Position numbers and translations under genes: made by a program. This document shows positions 26,202 to 35,713 of a DNA stretch of 64,000 nucleotides, piece by piece. The stretch is from Henriciella sp. (lineage in GTDB: Bacteria; Pseudomonadota; Alphaproteobacteria; Caulobacterales; Hyphomonadaceae), in assembly GCF_029937755.1 (NCBI RefSeq), contig NZ_JAPYPG010000004.1, forward strand, positions 62,001 to 126,000. The letters are read 5' to 3'. Each line of letters begins with the position of its first letter. The first letter of the stretch is position 1. The notes under the pieces were generated by a model that did no database searches, was not told the DNA's origin, and saw nothing but the letters and a program-made list of their open reading frames with translations.

Positions 26202-27254
26202 GACCGACGCGACAAGGATCCGGTTCGCGGTGCTAAATCCTTCCAGCGCATCGGCGGCGAGTATGGCGGCGGCCTGTGTCCAGCTTGGTTGTTCCTTTGG
26301 CCAGACAACACGCTCGGCGGTTTGCCAGCCCATCCAGAGGACGCCAGACGAATCTCGAATAGACATGGCCTGGCGAAACAGCCGTTCAGCCGACGATCGC
26401 TCACCGAGCGCAAGAAGAGCAATCACCAACTCACATGTTTCTGCAACGGTCACCCACGGCTCATCAGACACGCAGCGGCATCCCTTGCCGGGAATGACAA
26501 AGCGGCTCCAGAGCTGGTCGAGGCGTTGACGCGCTGAGGTTTTGCTCAAGGCTCCTGACAGGACTGGATAGTACCAATCCATGGCGAAACGCTGCCCCGT
26601 CGCCCGCCTGTCGAAAGCGTCTGGTTGGTCATGAAGGGCCTGGATCAGCTTTGCGCGTGCCTGCCGCCAAGAACCAACAGGCTCGTCAAACCTGCCTGCC
26701 AGAAATATAGCACACTCGAGACTCTTGGCGATCGAGGCATTGCCCGCCAATAGGGCATCATCGTCGGGGGTGTTGATCGCCTCGAGGGACCAGGGGATCG
26801 CTCCATCATCACGCTGCAGCGATACCACGAAATCGATGGAGGCTTTGATCATGGGCCACCATTTACGTGCCCGGTGCCAATTGCCTGTTGCCAACGCGAA
26901 ATGCGCGACGCCGACAGCCGGATAAGCACAGAAATTTGTATCGACCAGCCGCGGCGCCGGCTCACGGCTTATAAAATCACGATCGACCATGGGAAGCGCA
27001 TTGCCGTATTCGCCAAACCAGGCGCCATCGGGGCGCTGCGTGGCATAAAGGTAATCGAAAGCCGCGCTTGCCGCTTCGGTTCTACCCATAACAGTGAGCG
27101 CCATCGCGCTCTCGACATGGTTCCAAGGGTCCCAGGGACCATTCTCGAACCAGAGAATGGCCCCCTCCGGGGTCTGGAGTGCCAGGATTCTCCGAAGAGG
27201 CGCATCGAGGTCCAGCACACCATTGGTCAGGCCCGGCTTGAATGAACCATCCAT
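26196..27254 (-). CDS. Alpha/alpha-toroid protein, prenyltransferase/glycosidase-like
   Basis: A 352-residue protein with repeated helical-hairpin motifs: LALQTPEGAILWFENGPWDPW, YLYATQRPDGAWFGEYG, FVVSLQRDDGAIPWSLE. The Q-xx-DG-W pattern is that of squalene-cyclase-type and six-hairpin toroids. The ATG at 27254 overlaps the upstream stop (TGATG), which rules out the longer reading frame. It is the last of a three-gene operon with a methyltransferase and a GT4 enzyme. No catalytic acid can be named. Similar proteins accompany glycosyltransferases in sugar-modification clusters, so a role in polysaccharide or glycolipid metabolism is possible. Confidence 0.7.
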   Translation of the reverse strand: MDGSFKPGLTNGVLDLDAPLRRILALQTPEGAILWFENGPWDPWNHVESAMALTVMGRTEAASAAFDYLYATQRPDGAWFGEYGNALPMVDRDFISREPAPRLVDTNFCAYPAVGVAHFALATGNWHRARKWWPMIKASIDFVVSLQRDDGAIPWSLEAINTPDDDALLAGNASIAKSLECAIFLAGRFDEPVGSWRQARAKLIQALHDQPDAFDRRATGQRFAMDWYYPVLSGALSKTSARQRLDQLWSRFVIPGKGCRCVSDEPWVTVAETCELVIALLALGERSSAERLFRQAMSIRDSSGVLWMGWQTAERVVWPKEQPSWTQAAAILAADALEGFSTANRILVASVL

Positions 27255-27982
27255 CACAGCGCGTCTGTGGTTTCGAAGTACATGACCAGGCTCTTTCCCA
27301 TCACCGGTGTGAGAAGAGCATCCAGTGCGCGCGTCAGTACTGGGCGCTTCATGATGTCCCAGACGAGGAACCGGTGATAGGCTTTCACCCAGGGATGATC
27401 GTCTCGCCGCGTCCAGAACGCGCACTTCAGCCACCAGAGCGGCGCGTGCAGTCCATGTGCATGATGGCGTTGGATCATGCGGAATCCATGCCGCTCGATA
27501 GACACTTTGAGGTCGACCTCATCGAAGATGCGGATATGGCCACCCGGCTGGTATGGATATCCATCGGGTGGCGGCGCAAGACGCCAGCATATCCGTTCGG
27601 GCCATGCATGCGGGACAGATACGCAAAGCCTCCCACCCGGTTTGAGTATGCGGCGGATTTCGGCAATCGCGGCGTGATAGTCTGGAAGGTGCTCAAGCAC
27701 TTCCGAGCAAATGACAGCGTCGAACGTATTCTCCGCAAAATCCAGGGCTGTTGCGTCACCGATCGAAAACCGTATTGCTCCCTTTCTGTCGGCTGGCGGT
27801 GGTGGCAGAGACTTGAGACCATCTTCGGCCTTCCTCAGGGCTGCCTCATCAAGATCGATCCCGTCAATCTGGAGACCACCGAGCATGTAAAGGCCATGAA
27901 CATGGCGCCCTTCACCGCAGCCAAGATCCAGAACGCGGTCGCCCGCCGAGAGGCCAAGGTGCCGAAAGCGCGCCGTTAGCAT
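27254..27982 (-). CDS. Class I SAM-dependent methyltransferase (type 11)
   Basis: A 242-residue protein with motif I VLDLGCGEGRHVHGL, acidic ligand DGIDLDEAAL, motif IV DAVICSEVLEHL and post-motif LKPGGRLCVSVPHA. The ATG at 27982 overlaps the GT4 gene's end by seven bases; a longer in-frame start at 28069 would overlap it by 94. It sits between GT4 and the toroid in a tight operon. Confidence 0.85.
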   Translation of the reverse strand: MLTARFRHLGLSAGDRVLDLGCGEGRHVHGLYMLGGLQIDGIDLDEAALRKAEDGLKSLPPPPADRKGAIRFSIGDATALDFAENTFDAVICSEVLEHLPDYHAAIAEIRRILKPGGRLCVSVPHAWPERICWRLAPPPDGYPYQPGGHIRIFDEVDLKVSIERHGFRMIQRHHAHGLHAPLWWLKCAFWTRRDDHPWVKAYHRFLVWDIMKRPVLTRALDALLTPVMGKSLVMYFETTDAL

Positions 27983-29271
27983 GCGTGCGCTCTCGCCTCT
28001 TCCATAAGCGACAGATAGCGTGGTGCGATCCTGCGCCAGTCGAATTCCGCTTTTGCACGCTTCAGGCAAGCTTCGCCGACCGAGCGGCGCGCGTCAGCGC
28101 GCCCAAGTAGGTCCCCGATCGCCGTAGCGAGCGCATTCGCATTACCGCGTGGCACCACGATGCCCGCCTTGCCTGCGACTTCCGGCAAGGCGCCACCATC
28201 GGTGACGATTACCGGCGTCCCGCAGCTCATGGCTTCTGCGGCCGGCAAACCAAATCCTTCGTAAAGCGACGGCGTAACTGCGATCGCAGCTCGGCAAAAT
28301 TCTTCTGCCAGCTCTTGCCTGGACAGCCCGCTTTTGAATTGCACACGGTGCTCCAGCCCCAGTTCAGAAAGCGTGCGCCGGGCCTGCCCATTCTTCAGCT
28401 TGCCGATGACAACCAGTTCCAGGCCGGGATGAGTATCAAGAAGCTGACGATAGGCGGTCAAAAGAACTGGAAGCCCCTTGAGCGGCGTATCTGCACTGGC
28501 CGTCGAGATGATCCGCTTTGGCGAGCGCTGGATGTGAGGTCTTGGGCGAAATGCACTCTGGTCGACGCCAAGCGGGATGGGGTGGATACGGTCGGGAGCG
28601 ATACCAAACGCATCGACAATATCGTTCTTTGCCGCTTCTGAAGGACAGGTCATGACATTTAACCTGCGTGCGACACGAATCTGCATGTGATGAAAGGCAT
28701 ACCAGCGCCTGATCAACCAGCGTTGGCGCCAGGTCTGCGCGGCCTCAAGCGCCAGTGTGCGGTCCTGCGTAACCGGGTGATGGATCATGGTCACCAACGG
28801 CAGCTTTAAACTGGACTGTATCCTGAGTGTCCCGTTGGCGAGGGTCTGATTATCAAGGATCACGTCATAATCTTGCACCCTTTGTTTCAGGAAGCGGTAA
28901 GCGCGCTGACCAAAAACATATGGCTCGACAAACTTCCCCGAGAGATGCCCGAAATACTCGTAAGTGTCGGTCGGGCTGAGCAAGTGTCGAGGCCGCAGCG
29001 AGTAGTGACCGTGATGCGGTTGTGCATAGAGATCGAGGGACGGAATCTTCAGTAACCGCACATCGCCTGTAAGCTCGGGATAAGGCGGACCAGAAATGAC
29101 GTCGACATGCGCGCCCGCCTCGGCAAGCGATTGGGACAGATAGTCCACGTAAACACCCTGCCCCCCGACATTTGGGTCTGAGCGATACCCAAGGATCGCA
29201 ATACGAAGAGGAGATCGCTCAGAGGGAAATGCGGCTTTGCTATGCCGAAGCCGGGCGTGTGTCGTGACCAT
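27976..29271 (-). CDS. GT4-family glycosyltransferase
   Basis: A 431-residue GT-B enzyme. The N-terminal donor-independent domain has the glycine loop DPNVGGQGVYVDYLS. The C-terminal domain shows the family E-x7-E motif in YEGFGLPAAEAMSCGTPVI. Family members transfer sugars from nucleotide donors with retention. It leads a three-gene minus-strand operon and has no signal peptide. Donor and acceptor are unknown. The 29272-29485 gap downstream of the neighbouring receptor gene holds nothing I can assign. Confidence 0.9.
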   Translation of the reverse strand: MVTTHARLRHSKAAFPSERSPLRIAILGYRSDPNVGGQGVYVDYLSQSLAEAGAHVDVISGPPYPELTGDVRLLKIPSLDLYAQPHHGHYSLRPRHLLSPTDTYEYFGHLSGKFVEPYVFGQRAYRFLKQRVQDYDVILDNQTLANGTLRIQSSLKLPLVTMIHHPVTQDRTLALEAAQTWRQRWLIRRWYAFHHMQIRVARRLNVMTCPSEAAKNDIVDAFGIAPDRIHPIPLGVDQSAFRPRPHIQRSPKRIISTASADTPLKGLPVLLTAYRQLLDTHPGLELVVIGKLKNGQARRTLSELGLEHRVQFKSGLSRQELAEEFCRAAIAVTPSLYEGFGLPAAEAMSCGTPVIVTDGGALPEVAGKAGIVVPRGNANALATAIGDLLGRADARRSVGEACLKRAKAEFDWRRIAPRYLSLMEEARAHAC

Positions 29272-29485
29272 TGCGTTTGGTGCTTACAGCCGACATGCAC
29301 GAAAGCAAGTCGTCAGAGTGTCCATATTTTCAACGCGTCGGAGTCCGAGGCTCTCGGTCTTAGAAAATCAGCGAGTTGATGTCTTGGCGGGACAGCCCGG
29401 ATTACATGACATGTCCACGGTAGACGAAGCGACGCTTCGCCTCCGCCCTCATGCCTGAAACAAACGACCACAACCGCAGGGATTG

Positions 29486-31813
29486 TTAACCGCTACCGAA
29501 CCTGTAGGTCAGGCTGATGCCATAGGTTCGAGGGTCCCCATAGACGAGTTCGTCGAAGCCGAAATCCGCGACATCAAACGCGTCGACCACGTATTCTTCG
29601 TCCGCCAAATTCTTTACGAAAGCCGCGAGCTCCCACCGACCGTGCTGCGGCCGCAAGGCAAGACGCGCATTTACAAGCCAGTACTCTCCCTGAGCAAGGC
29701 GCTCGGTGTTCTGGGTGTCGAAGTACTGGTCGCCCGTATAGGTCGCGTCTGCGCCGGCGACGAGGCCGAGGTCACCCCAGATCGGGCCAGTCTCATAGCG
29801 CCCACGTGCCACCAGGCTCCAGTCAGGGGCGGCGACCATCGAATTACCGGAGAAGTCCTGACCAAGGGGCGTGACGAAGTTCGTGTATTCGGCATCGAGA
29901 TAGGTCCCGGCCAGCGACAATTCGAGACCGGTGAGGGGGACCGATGTCAGGTCGAATTCGACACCTGTGATCTCGGCCTCCTCGGCATTGAAGAGCGTCT
30001 GCGTTGGTACCGCGCCGGGGGCCAGGCCGAATACCTGCAGGTCGGTATAGTCGTAATAGAAAGCCGAGGCGTTCGCCCGTAGCGTCCTGTCGAACCATTC
30101 GGACTTGATGCCGGCTTCATATGCCATGAGCTTTTCCGGCTCCACGACAGAGGCTTCTACCGGGTCGGATGTGGCGCCAGTGTTGAACCCGCCGCTCTTG
30201 AAGCCACGAGAGACCGAGCCGAAGACCATGATATCATCGCTGACATCATAGGACAGCGCAGCCCGGAAGGTCGGCTCCTCAAAGGACAGATTATCGGTCC
30301 CGAAGTCGGATGTGTCGAGCAAGGTAGCGAATACCGGCATATCTCCGTCGAGCGGAACGGCATCGACCGGGCCTGCATAGGCGACATGATCCAGTTCACG
30401 CTCCTCCCAGGTGAAGCGCGCGCCAAGGGTCGCTGTCAGGCGGTCGGTCAGATCATAATCGGATTGAGCGAAGACGGCGAACGTGTCGGTCTTCTGGGTA
30501 TAAAACCGGTCCGTTCTCAGGATGAAGTTGGTCGCATCGAAATAGGGAGTCCCGGGGGTCGGATTGAGTCCGGCGAGAAGCTCGAAGGAATCCTGCCCTG
30601 TCAGTTCGTCCTGAAGATAGAAGGCACCCGTAATCAGGCTGAGTGGGCCGTCCCAGTCCGAGGCCAGACGCAGTTCCTGGCTAAACTGTTCCGAGCCGTC
30701 GTTGATGTATTCCTCGACCAGACGGTTCGGGGAAGCATCCACTTCAAGGATCGCTTCACGGTCAGTGTCGAGATAGCCGGTCACGGAGGTCAACTCGAAG
30801 GCACCAAGGTCCCACTCCACCTGCAGGTTGGCGGTGAAAGCTTCGACTTCCTCAGGCGTGTCCTTGAGGTTCTCAGCGCCGGAAAAAGGATCCTTGTCAT
30901 CGACATAGCCAAAGGCATCGCCGCAGATCGCAGCACCTCGTCCACCACAGACACGATCAAAGTCCGGGATGCCGACTTCTCCGGTATTATAGTTGATCAG
31001 GCCCTGGCTTTCATAGGAACGCGAGGTTGCGCTGCTTTTGCCGTATTCGATCTTGCCGAGGATCTTGAGCGCGTTGGTCGGCTCGAACAGCATCTGCAGA
31101 CGCGCGGCTTGGAAGTCGACATTGTTTTTTTCGGTGCTTGTCCCATCCGGGAAAGCGATGTCGCGTGTGCCGTCCCGTGTGTTGGAGACCGCCGACAGCC
31201 GGAAGGCGAGTTTGTCACTGACGGGCAGATTGACCGCGCCTTCGACGTCCATCTGATTGAACCGGCCATAGGTTGCACCGAGATAGCCGCCCGGTTCGAA
31301 ACCCGGCTCCTTGGTGTGGATGCTCAGGACCCCACCAGTCGTGTTCCGTCCATAGAGCGTGCCTTGCGGCCCTTTCAGCACCTCGACCCGGTCGAGATCG
31401 AACAGCTGGAAGAGCTGGCCGGTAGTGGAATTGTAGAACATGTCATCGACCATGACGCCAATCGCGCCGCTATTGGCGGGGTTGAAGTCGTTGATACCGA
31501 CACCACGGATAAAAATGGTGGGGTTCGACGCCGAGAAGGAGGATTTGATCTGCAGACCTGGCACCTGCTGAGCGAGATCCTCGCTGGTGCGGTAGTCACC
31601 TTCACTCAGCATCCGTTCGTCAATCGAGGCGACGGTGACAGGCACATCCTGCTGGGAGGCTTCCCGGCGCTCGGCGGTGACCTGGACGGTCTGCAGCACA
31701 CGGTCGCGGCTTTCATTCTGGCTCGCTTCTTGGGCCATGGCGGGTGTGGCCCCTATCAGGGCAAGCGTGGACACAGCGCCCGCAATGAGGGGCGTTCGGT
31801 TGATCCTGTTCAT
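29486..31813 (-). CDS. TonB-dependent receptor
   Basis: A 775-residue outer-membrane receptor. Signal peptide ends near TPAMAQEA. The TonB-box region is QTVQVTAERRE, the plug signature is VLKGPQGTLYGRNTTGG and the last residues (ISLTYRFGSG) are barrel-like. The ribosome site is strong (GGGAGGATAAA before ATG). It is co-transcribed with the upstream aldehyde dehydrogenase gene across a 54-bp gap containing a small GC hairpin (31828-31841). Substrate unknown; probably the compound degraded by the 31868-39453 genes. Confidence 0.9.
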   Translation of the reverse strand: MNRINRTPLIAGAVSTLALIGATPAMAQEASQNESRDRVLQTVQVTAERREASQQDVPVTVASIDERMLSEGDYRTSEDLAQQVPGLQIKSSFSASNPTIFIRGVGINDFNPANSGAIGVMVDDMFYNSTTGQLFQLFDLDRVEVLKGPQGTLYGRNTTGGVLSIHTKEPGFEPGGYLGATYGRFNQMDVEGAVNLPVSDKLAFRLSAVSNTRDGTRDIAFPDGTSTEKNNVDFQAARLQMLFEPTNALKILGKIEYGKSSATSRSYESQGLINYNTGEVGIPDFDRVCGGRGAAICGDAFGYVDDKDPFSGAENLKDTPEEVEAFTANLQVEWDLGAFELTSVTGYLDTDREAILEVDASPNRLVEEYINDGSEQFSQELRLASDWDGPLSLITGAFYLQDELTGQDSFELLAGLNPTPGTPYFDATNFILRTDRFYTQKTDTFAVFAQSDYDLTDRLTATLGARFTWEERELDHVAYAGPVDAVPLDGDMPVFATLLDTSDFGTDNLSFEEPTFRAALSYDVSDDIMVFGSVSRGFKSGGFNTGATSDPVEASVVEPEKLMAYEAGIKSEWFDRTLRANASAFYYDYTDLQVFGLAPGAVPTQTLFNAEEAEITGVEFDLTSVPLTGLELSLAGTYLDAEYTNFVTPLGQDFSGNSMVAAPDWSLVARGRYETGPIWGDLGLVAGADATYTGDQYFDTQNTERLAQGEYWLVNARLALRPQHGRWELAAFVKNLADEEYVVDAFDVADFGFDELVYGDPRTYGISLTYRFGSG

Positions 31814-31867
31814 TTTATCCTCCCGGTGCCGCGTTAGCGGCTTTACGTTTCTTGAAACTGGGGCGCA

Positions 31868-33325
31868 TCAGAAAGGCAGGTCTTCGGGCTTCATCTGCAC
31901 AAAGACACTCTTCTTCTGGGTGTATTCATCGAGCACGTCCCAACCGTTCTCACGCCCGATGCCGGACTGCTTGTAGCCGCCAAACGGGATCTGCATGGGT
32001 TGCGCCTGATAGGTGTTGATCCAGAACATGCCTGTCTGGATGTTCGCCGCCACACGATGGGCGCGAACCAGATCTTTCGTGACGACGCCGCCGGCGAGGC
32101 CATAGTCGGATTGGTTGGCGCGGGCGACAACTTCGTCTTCGGTTTCGAACTTCAGCACGCTCATCACGGGACCGAAGATCTCTTCACGGACATGTTCCAT
32201 GTCGTCAGTGCTGTCGGCGATGACGGTCGGGGCGAAGAAGGCGCCTTTATTGTGGCCCGGCACTTCAACGCGGCTGCCACCGCAGACAATGTTCGCCCCG
32301 GCCTCGCGGGCACGATCCACAAAGCCAGCCACCACGCCGAGATGATCCTCGGAAATGAGCGCGCCTATCTGGGTGTCCGGATTGTCCGGTGCGCCGACCT
32401 TCAGGGTTGCGGTCCGCTTTACGATCTCTTCCAGCACCGCGTCATAGATGCTCGAATGGATAAAGACGCGTGTCCCATTGGCGCAGATTTCACCCTGGGT
32501 CAGGAAGTTGGCATACATGGCCAGCCGGGCAGCATGTTCCGGGTCGGCATCCTCGAAGATGATGAGCGGCGACTTGCCGCCAAGCTCGAGGGAAACTTCC
32601 TTCAGGCGCGGGGAGGCGGCTTCCATGACCTTGCGGCCGGTCGGAGCGCTGCCAGTTAGTGAGACTTTCTCAATAGCAGGATGGGCCGCCAGCGCTGCGC
32701 CGGGATTGCGCTCGCCCTGCAGCACGTTGAAGACCCCTGCGGGCATGCCTGCCTCGCAATAAATCTCGGCCAGGTTCACGGCATTGATAGGCGTCAGCTC
32801 GGACGGCTTGAAGATCATCGCATTGCCGGCAGCCAGCGCCGGGGCGGACTTCCAGCAGGCGATCTGGAGCGGATAGTTCCAGGCGCCAAGCCCGGCGCAC
32901 ACACCAATCGGTTCACGGCGGGTATAGTAAAAACCATAGCCGAAATCCTGGTACTCACCGGCAATGCTGCCAGCGAGGTTGGCATAATGCTCGATGGCGT
33001 CCGCTCCTGTCTGTACATCGACGGCGAGGGCTTCGGTGATGGGTTTGCCTGTATCCGCAACCTCGATCCGCGCCAGCTCGTCATTGCGCGCCCGCAGAAG
33101 GTTCGCCGCCTTGCGCAGGATTCGCCCACGCTCCTCTGCCGGCATGGCAGCCCATTCCTTCTGGGCCCGTGTCGCGGATTCGATAGCGGCTTCAATCTGG
33201 GCGGGGCTGGCTTCGCGGAACCGGCCGATCTCGCCACCCGTCGCCGGATTGCGGCAGATGAACTCTGTTTCACCCTCACCGGCCACTCGTTTGCCGTCGA
33301 TGAACAAGTCTATGGCGTAGCCCAC
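31868..33325 (-). CDS. Aldehyde dehydrogenase, betaine-aldehyde-dehydrogenase-like
   Basis: A 485-residue NAD(P)-dependent ALDH. VSLELGGKSP contains the general-base Glu, and QGEICANGTRVF the catalytic Cys in the same setting as in BetB (GxxCxNGTRVF). WNYPLQIACWK and FGGYKQSGIGRENG are conserved cofactor and C-terminal motifs. It oxidises an aldehyde to an acid in the cytoplasm. BetB-like sequence plus BetI-like regulators suggest a choline-related or amino-aldehyde substrate, but the surrounding genes are not the standard bet operon. Confidence 0.9.
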   Translation of the reverse strand: MGYAIDLFIDGKRVAGEGETEFICRNPATGGEIGRFREASPAQIEAAIESATRAQKEWAAMPAEERGRILRKAANLLRARNDELARIEVADTGKPITEALAVDVQTGADAIEHYANLAGSIAGEYQDFGYGFYYTRREPIGVCAGLGAWNYPLQIACWKSAPALAAGNAMIFKPSELTPINAVNLAEIYCEAGMPAGVFNVLQGERNPGAALAAHPAIEKVSLTGSAPTGRKVMEAASPRLKEVSLELGGKSPLIIFEDADPEHAARLAMYANFLTQGEICANGTRVFIHSSIYDAVLEEIVKRTATLKVGAPDNPDTQIGALISEDHLGVVAGFVDRAREAGANIVCGGSRVEVPGHNKGAFFAPTVIADSTDDMEHVREEIFGPVMSVLKFETEDEVVARANQSDYGLAGGVVTKDLVRAHRVAANIQTGMFWINTYQAQPMQIPFGGYKQSGIGRENGWDVLDEYTQKKSVFVQMKPEDLPF

Positions 33326-33394
33326 TTCGCGCTTCCTTTTTCCTTGCGGATCTCTGTCCGGTCGATTAGTGCTTCAAAAAAATAACTGCACGTA

Positions 33395-33405
33395 CAATTA
33401 CATTT
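33395..33405. promoter_or_regulatory. Candidate TetR (BetI-like) operator, ALDH/oxidoreductase divergent promoter
   Basis: CAATTACATTT. Its exact reverse complement AAATGTAATTG is found at 35714-35724 in the other divergent promoter of this cluster. Both lie in the AT-rich parts of these promoters. Sharing of an 11-mer between the two promoter regions suggests one regulator for the whole cluster. Confidence 0.45.
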
Positions 33406-33492
33406 TGTCAATTGCGCGCCAGCAACACCCACGGGAAAGGCCGGCCAAAATCTTCAGGTGCCGGCCTGACGAACAGTTAGCAGAGGGGAATC

Positions 33493-34404
33493 ATGCGTAT
33501 AGGATTCATCGGTCTCGGAAATATGGGCGCCAACATGGCCATGGTGCTTTTGCGCTCCGGACTGGAGCTGAAAGTGCACGACATCGACAAGGCTCGCGCC
33601 GCCCAGCATATCGAAGGCGGGGCGAAGTGGGCGGAGACGCCGGCTGAATGTGCCCGAGACGTGGACATTCTCATTACATCGCTGCCCAAGCCCGATGTCG
33701 TCGATCGCGTCATGCGCGGCGAGAACGGTGTTTTCGAAAAGCTCGGCGAAGGCACGATCTGGGTCGATACGACCACCAATGATGCCGGGCTCGTGATAGA
33801 GCTCGCCGAGCAAGCCGCAAAGCTGGGCGTGAAGACAGTCGATTCGCCGGTGACCGGTGCTGTCGATGGCGCCCGCCGTGGTGAGCTGACCCTTTTTGCT
33901 GGCGGGGAGGATGAAGTACTTGATGCCAGCGAGCCCGTCCTCTCACGCATGGGCCGGGTTATCCGCTGTGGCAAGCTCGGCACGGGCAATGCGGTGAAGC
34001 TTGTGACGAATTATCTCTGGTTTACCCATGCCGCCGTTATCGGTGAGGGACTAATGCTCGGCCGCCGGGCCGGGGTTCCGCTGGACGTCCTTTGGGATGC
34101 GATCAAGGACAGTGTCGGCGACAGCTTCGTGGCCCACCATGATGCGCCGTCGATCTTTGCTGGCCATTATGATCCGTCCTTTACGCTCGATCTCTGCCTC
34201 AAGGATCTGCGCCTGTGTGCGGCTCTCGCCGAACGAGGCAATGTCCCAATTCCGATCGGCTCACGCGTGCGCGAGCGGTTCGCCGATGCGGCTGATGCCT
34301 ATGGCGGTGATGCGGGCGAGCTTCATGTTGCCAAGCTGATCGAGGATGCGGTGGGTGATGATCTGCGCCTGGAAGGCGACTGGCCGCTTCACTGGGAAGT
34401 CTGA
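33493..34404 (+). CDS. NAD(P)-dependent beta-hydroxyacid dehydrogenase (HIBADH family)
   Basis: A 303-residue protein. MRIGFIGLGNMGANMAMVL is the family's Rossmann start; VDSPVTGAVDGARRGEL is the substrate-binding motif and GTGNAVKLVTNYLW contains the catalytic Lys. FTLDLCLKDLRL is the cofactor-binding helix end. Family members reversibly oxidise 3-hydroxyacids such as 3-hydroxyisobutyrate or reduce tartronate semialdehyde. It is transcribed alone, divergent from the ALDH gene and sharing its promoter region. Confidence 0.9.
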   Translation: MRIGFIGLGNMGANMAMVLLRSGLELKVHDIDKARAAQHIEGGAKWAETPAECARDVDILITSLPKPDVVDRVMRGENGVFEKLGEGTIWVDTTTNDAGLVIELAEQAAKLGVKTVDSPVTGAVDGARRGELTLFAGGEDEVLDASEPVLSRMGRVIRCGKLGTGNAVKLVTNYLWFTHAAVIGEGLMLGRRAGVPLDVLWDAIKDSVGDSFVAHHDAPSIFAGHYDPSFTLDLCLKDLRLCAALAERGNVPIPIGSRVRERFADAADAYGGDAGELHVAKLIEDAVGDDLRLEGDWPLHWEV

Positions 34405-34417
34405 GCCGATCGAGGGG

Positions 34418-34996
34418 CTATCGCCCAAGTCTCGCCGTCAGGCAGCCTTGGGCGACCTCATTGGCCACCTGGGCGGTCAGCTCGGAACCACGCTGGGCAT
34501 GCGCGATCCATAGCCCGTCCACGATCAGCGAGATTTCCGCGACAAAGGCTTCCGCGTCTTCGGTCGGTAGCACCCGGTGGGCATAGCGGCTGAGGCTGCG
34601 CCGCAGCAGTCGATCACTCAGCCGCTCGATCCGTGAAAAGGCCGGATGCGACTGGGCGTGCGCCCAGAAATGCAGCCAGACGGTACAAAATTCCGAGGTA
34701 AACAGCGCGGGTGCAAATTTCGATGTGACCACTGCCTTCAGTCGGTCGGCGTCATTTCCGGCGTTTGCGATAGCCTGTCGCTCCTCAGTCAGGACAAGCT
34801 TTAACAGGTGGCGCATCGTAGCCTCGAAGAGGTCGCGCTTGTTGTCGAAGTGGCGATAGATAGTTCCGCCCGTCAGATCGGCTTCGGCTGCAATCCGCTG
34901 GATGGTCGACTGCGCATAGCCGTACTTGTTCACACAGGTGACTGTCGCCTCGATCAGGCTCTGCTTACGCAGTAATTTCTTCTCCGCCCGGCCCAT
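34418..34996 (-). CDS. TetR-family regulator, BetI-like (first of a pair)
   Basis: A 192-residue protein. The HTH covers residues 10-55: VTCVNKYGYAQSTIQRIAAE, GGTIYRHFDNKRDLF. The C-terminal domain has the BetI-type pattern FCTVWLHFWAHA and VDGLWIAHAQRG. It lies five bases after the second regulator gene and is certainly co-transcribed. Two BetI-like regulators in one operon might form heterodimers or answer to two ligands. Confidence 0.88.
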   Translation of the reverse strand: MGRAEKKLLRKQSLIEATVTCVNKYGYAQSTIQRIAAEADLTGGTIYRHFDNKRDLFEATMRHLLKLVLTEERQAIANAGNDADRLKAVVTSKFAPALFTSEFCTVWLHFWAHAQSHPAFSRIERLSDRLLRRSLSRYAHRVLPTEDAEAFVAEISLIVDGLWIAHAQRGSELTAQVANEVAQGCLTARLGR

Positions 34997-35001
34997 GTCG
35001 C

Positions 35002-35607
35002 TCAGTCCCCCTTCGTGGCCGGGCCAATCCGGCGCTCCAGATAGGTAAAGACAAGCGCGCGTGCAGCTTCGGGTGAGATGGCGTCATTGTCCTGCGCCTT
35101 GCGGATCCACAGCCCATCGACCATTGCGACCAATTCCTGGACGATCTGTTCTGCATGCTCGCGCGTGAGGAGCTTGCCCAGTGCGTCGAGCAGATTGCGG
35201 TGAAAGCGCTGCGCGTTGATACGTTCCAGCCGGGCGAGCTCCTCGGAGCGCGCAGTTTCCGACCAGAATTGCAGCCAGACGAAACAGTTGCGGTGACTGT
35301 AAAGCGGCTCCGAAAGGTTCGCATGAATGATGGCATGCGCGCGCGCCAGCGGCGTGTCGGCCTTGCCGAGTTCATAGACCAGCGTGTCACTGATATCCGA
35401 CATCAGCTGGCGCATGGCCGCGGCGAAGAGCTCTTCCTTGGAGCCGAAATGGTAATGGATATTTCCCGCCGAAAGCCCGGCCTCTTCGGCAATGCGCTGT
35501 GCTGTAGCCTCATGGAAGCCATGCTTGTAAATCGCCGAAATTGTTGCGTCGACCAGATGTCTCTGGCTTTCATCGCGATGGCGTCGTTGGCGAGGCTGTG
35601 TGGACAT
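35002..35607 (-). CDS. TetR-family regulator, BetI-like (second of a pair)
   Basis: A 201-residue protein. The HTH covers about residues 15-62 (AIYKHGFHEATAQRIAEEAG, NIHYHFGSKEELF). Its ligand domain shows NCFVWLQFWSE and VDGLWIRKAQDN, close in pattern to its downstream neighbour. The ATG at 35607 has an AGGGGG ribosome site, so the longer frame from 35733 is rejected. It is divergent from the PhyH-GMC-MFS operon. Confidence 0.88.
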   Translation of the reverse strand: MSTQPRQRRHRDESQRHLVDATISAIYKHGFHEATAQRIAEEAGLSAGNIHYHFGSKEELFAAAMRQLMSDISDTLVYELGKADTPLARAHAIIHANLSEPLYSHRNCFVWLQFWSETARSEELARLERINAQRFHRNLLDALGKLLTREHAEQIVQELVAMVDGLWIRKAQDNDAISPEAARALVFTYLERRIGPATKGD

Positions 35608-35713
35608 GACCCCCTGTTCGGTTTTGTGAATGCGCCCTGTCTCTCGCATAGGCCTGCCCACTTCCAAAGAAAAGTCTGTGCCTGCCATGCGCGATTTACA
35701 AGCAGTCAAGCAC

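Noticed and set aside
27242-27979. 245-codon plus-strand open frame
   Set aside because: Antisense to the methyltransferase with motif I and IV; no family resemblance.
29272-29485. Small gene between GT4 and TonB receptor
   Set aside because: Short frames only, no ribosome site or motif.
30386-31837. 483-codon plus-strand open frame
   Set aside because: Antisense to the well-supported TonB receptor; no recognisable motif.
33474-33486. 13-base identity (ACAGTTAGCAGAG) to the IS6 tail region at 1973
   Set aside because: A 13-base match is expected many times by chance in 64 kb, and the surrounding sequence does not align.
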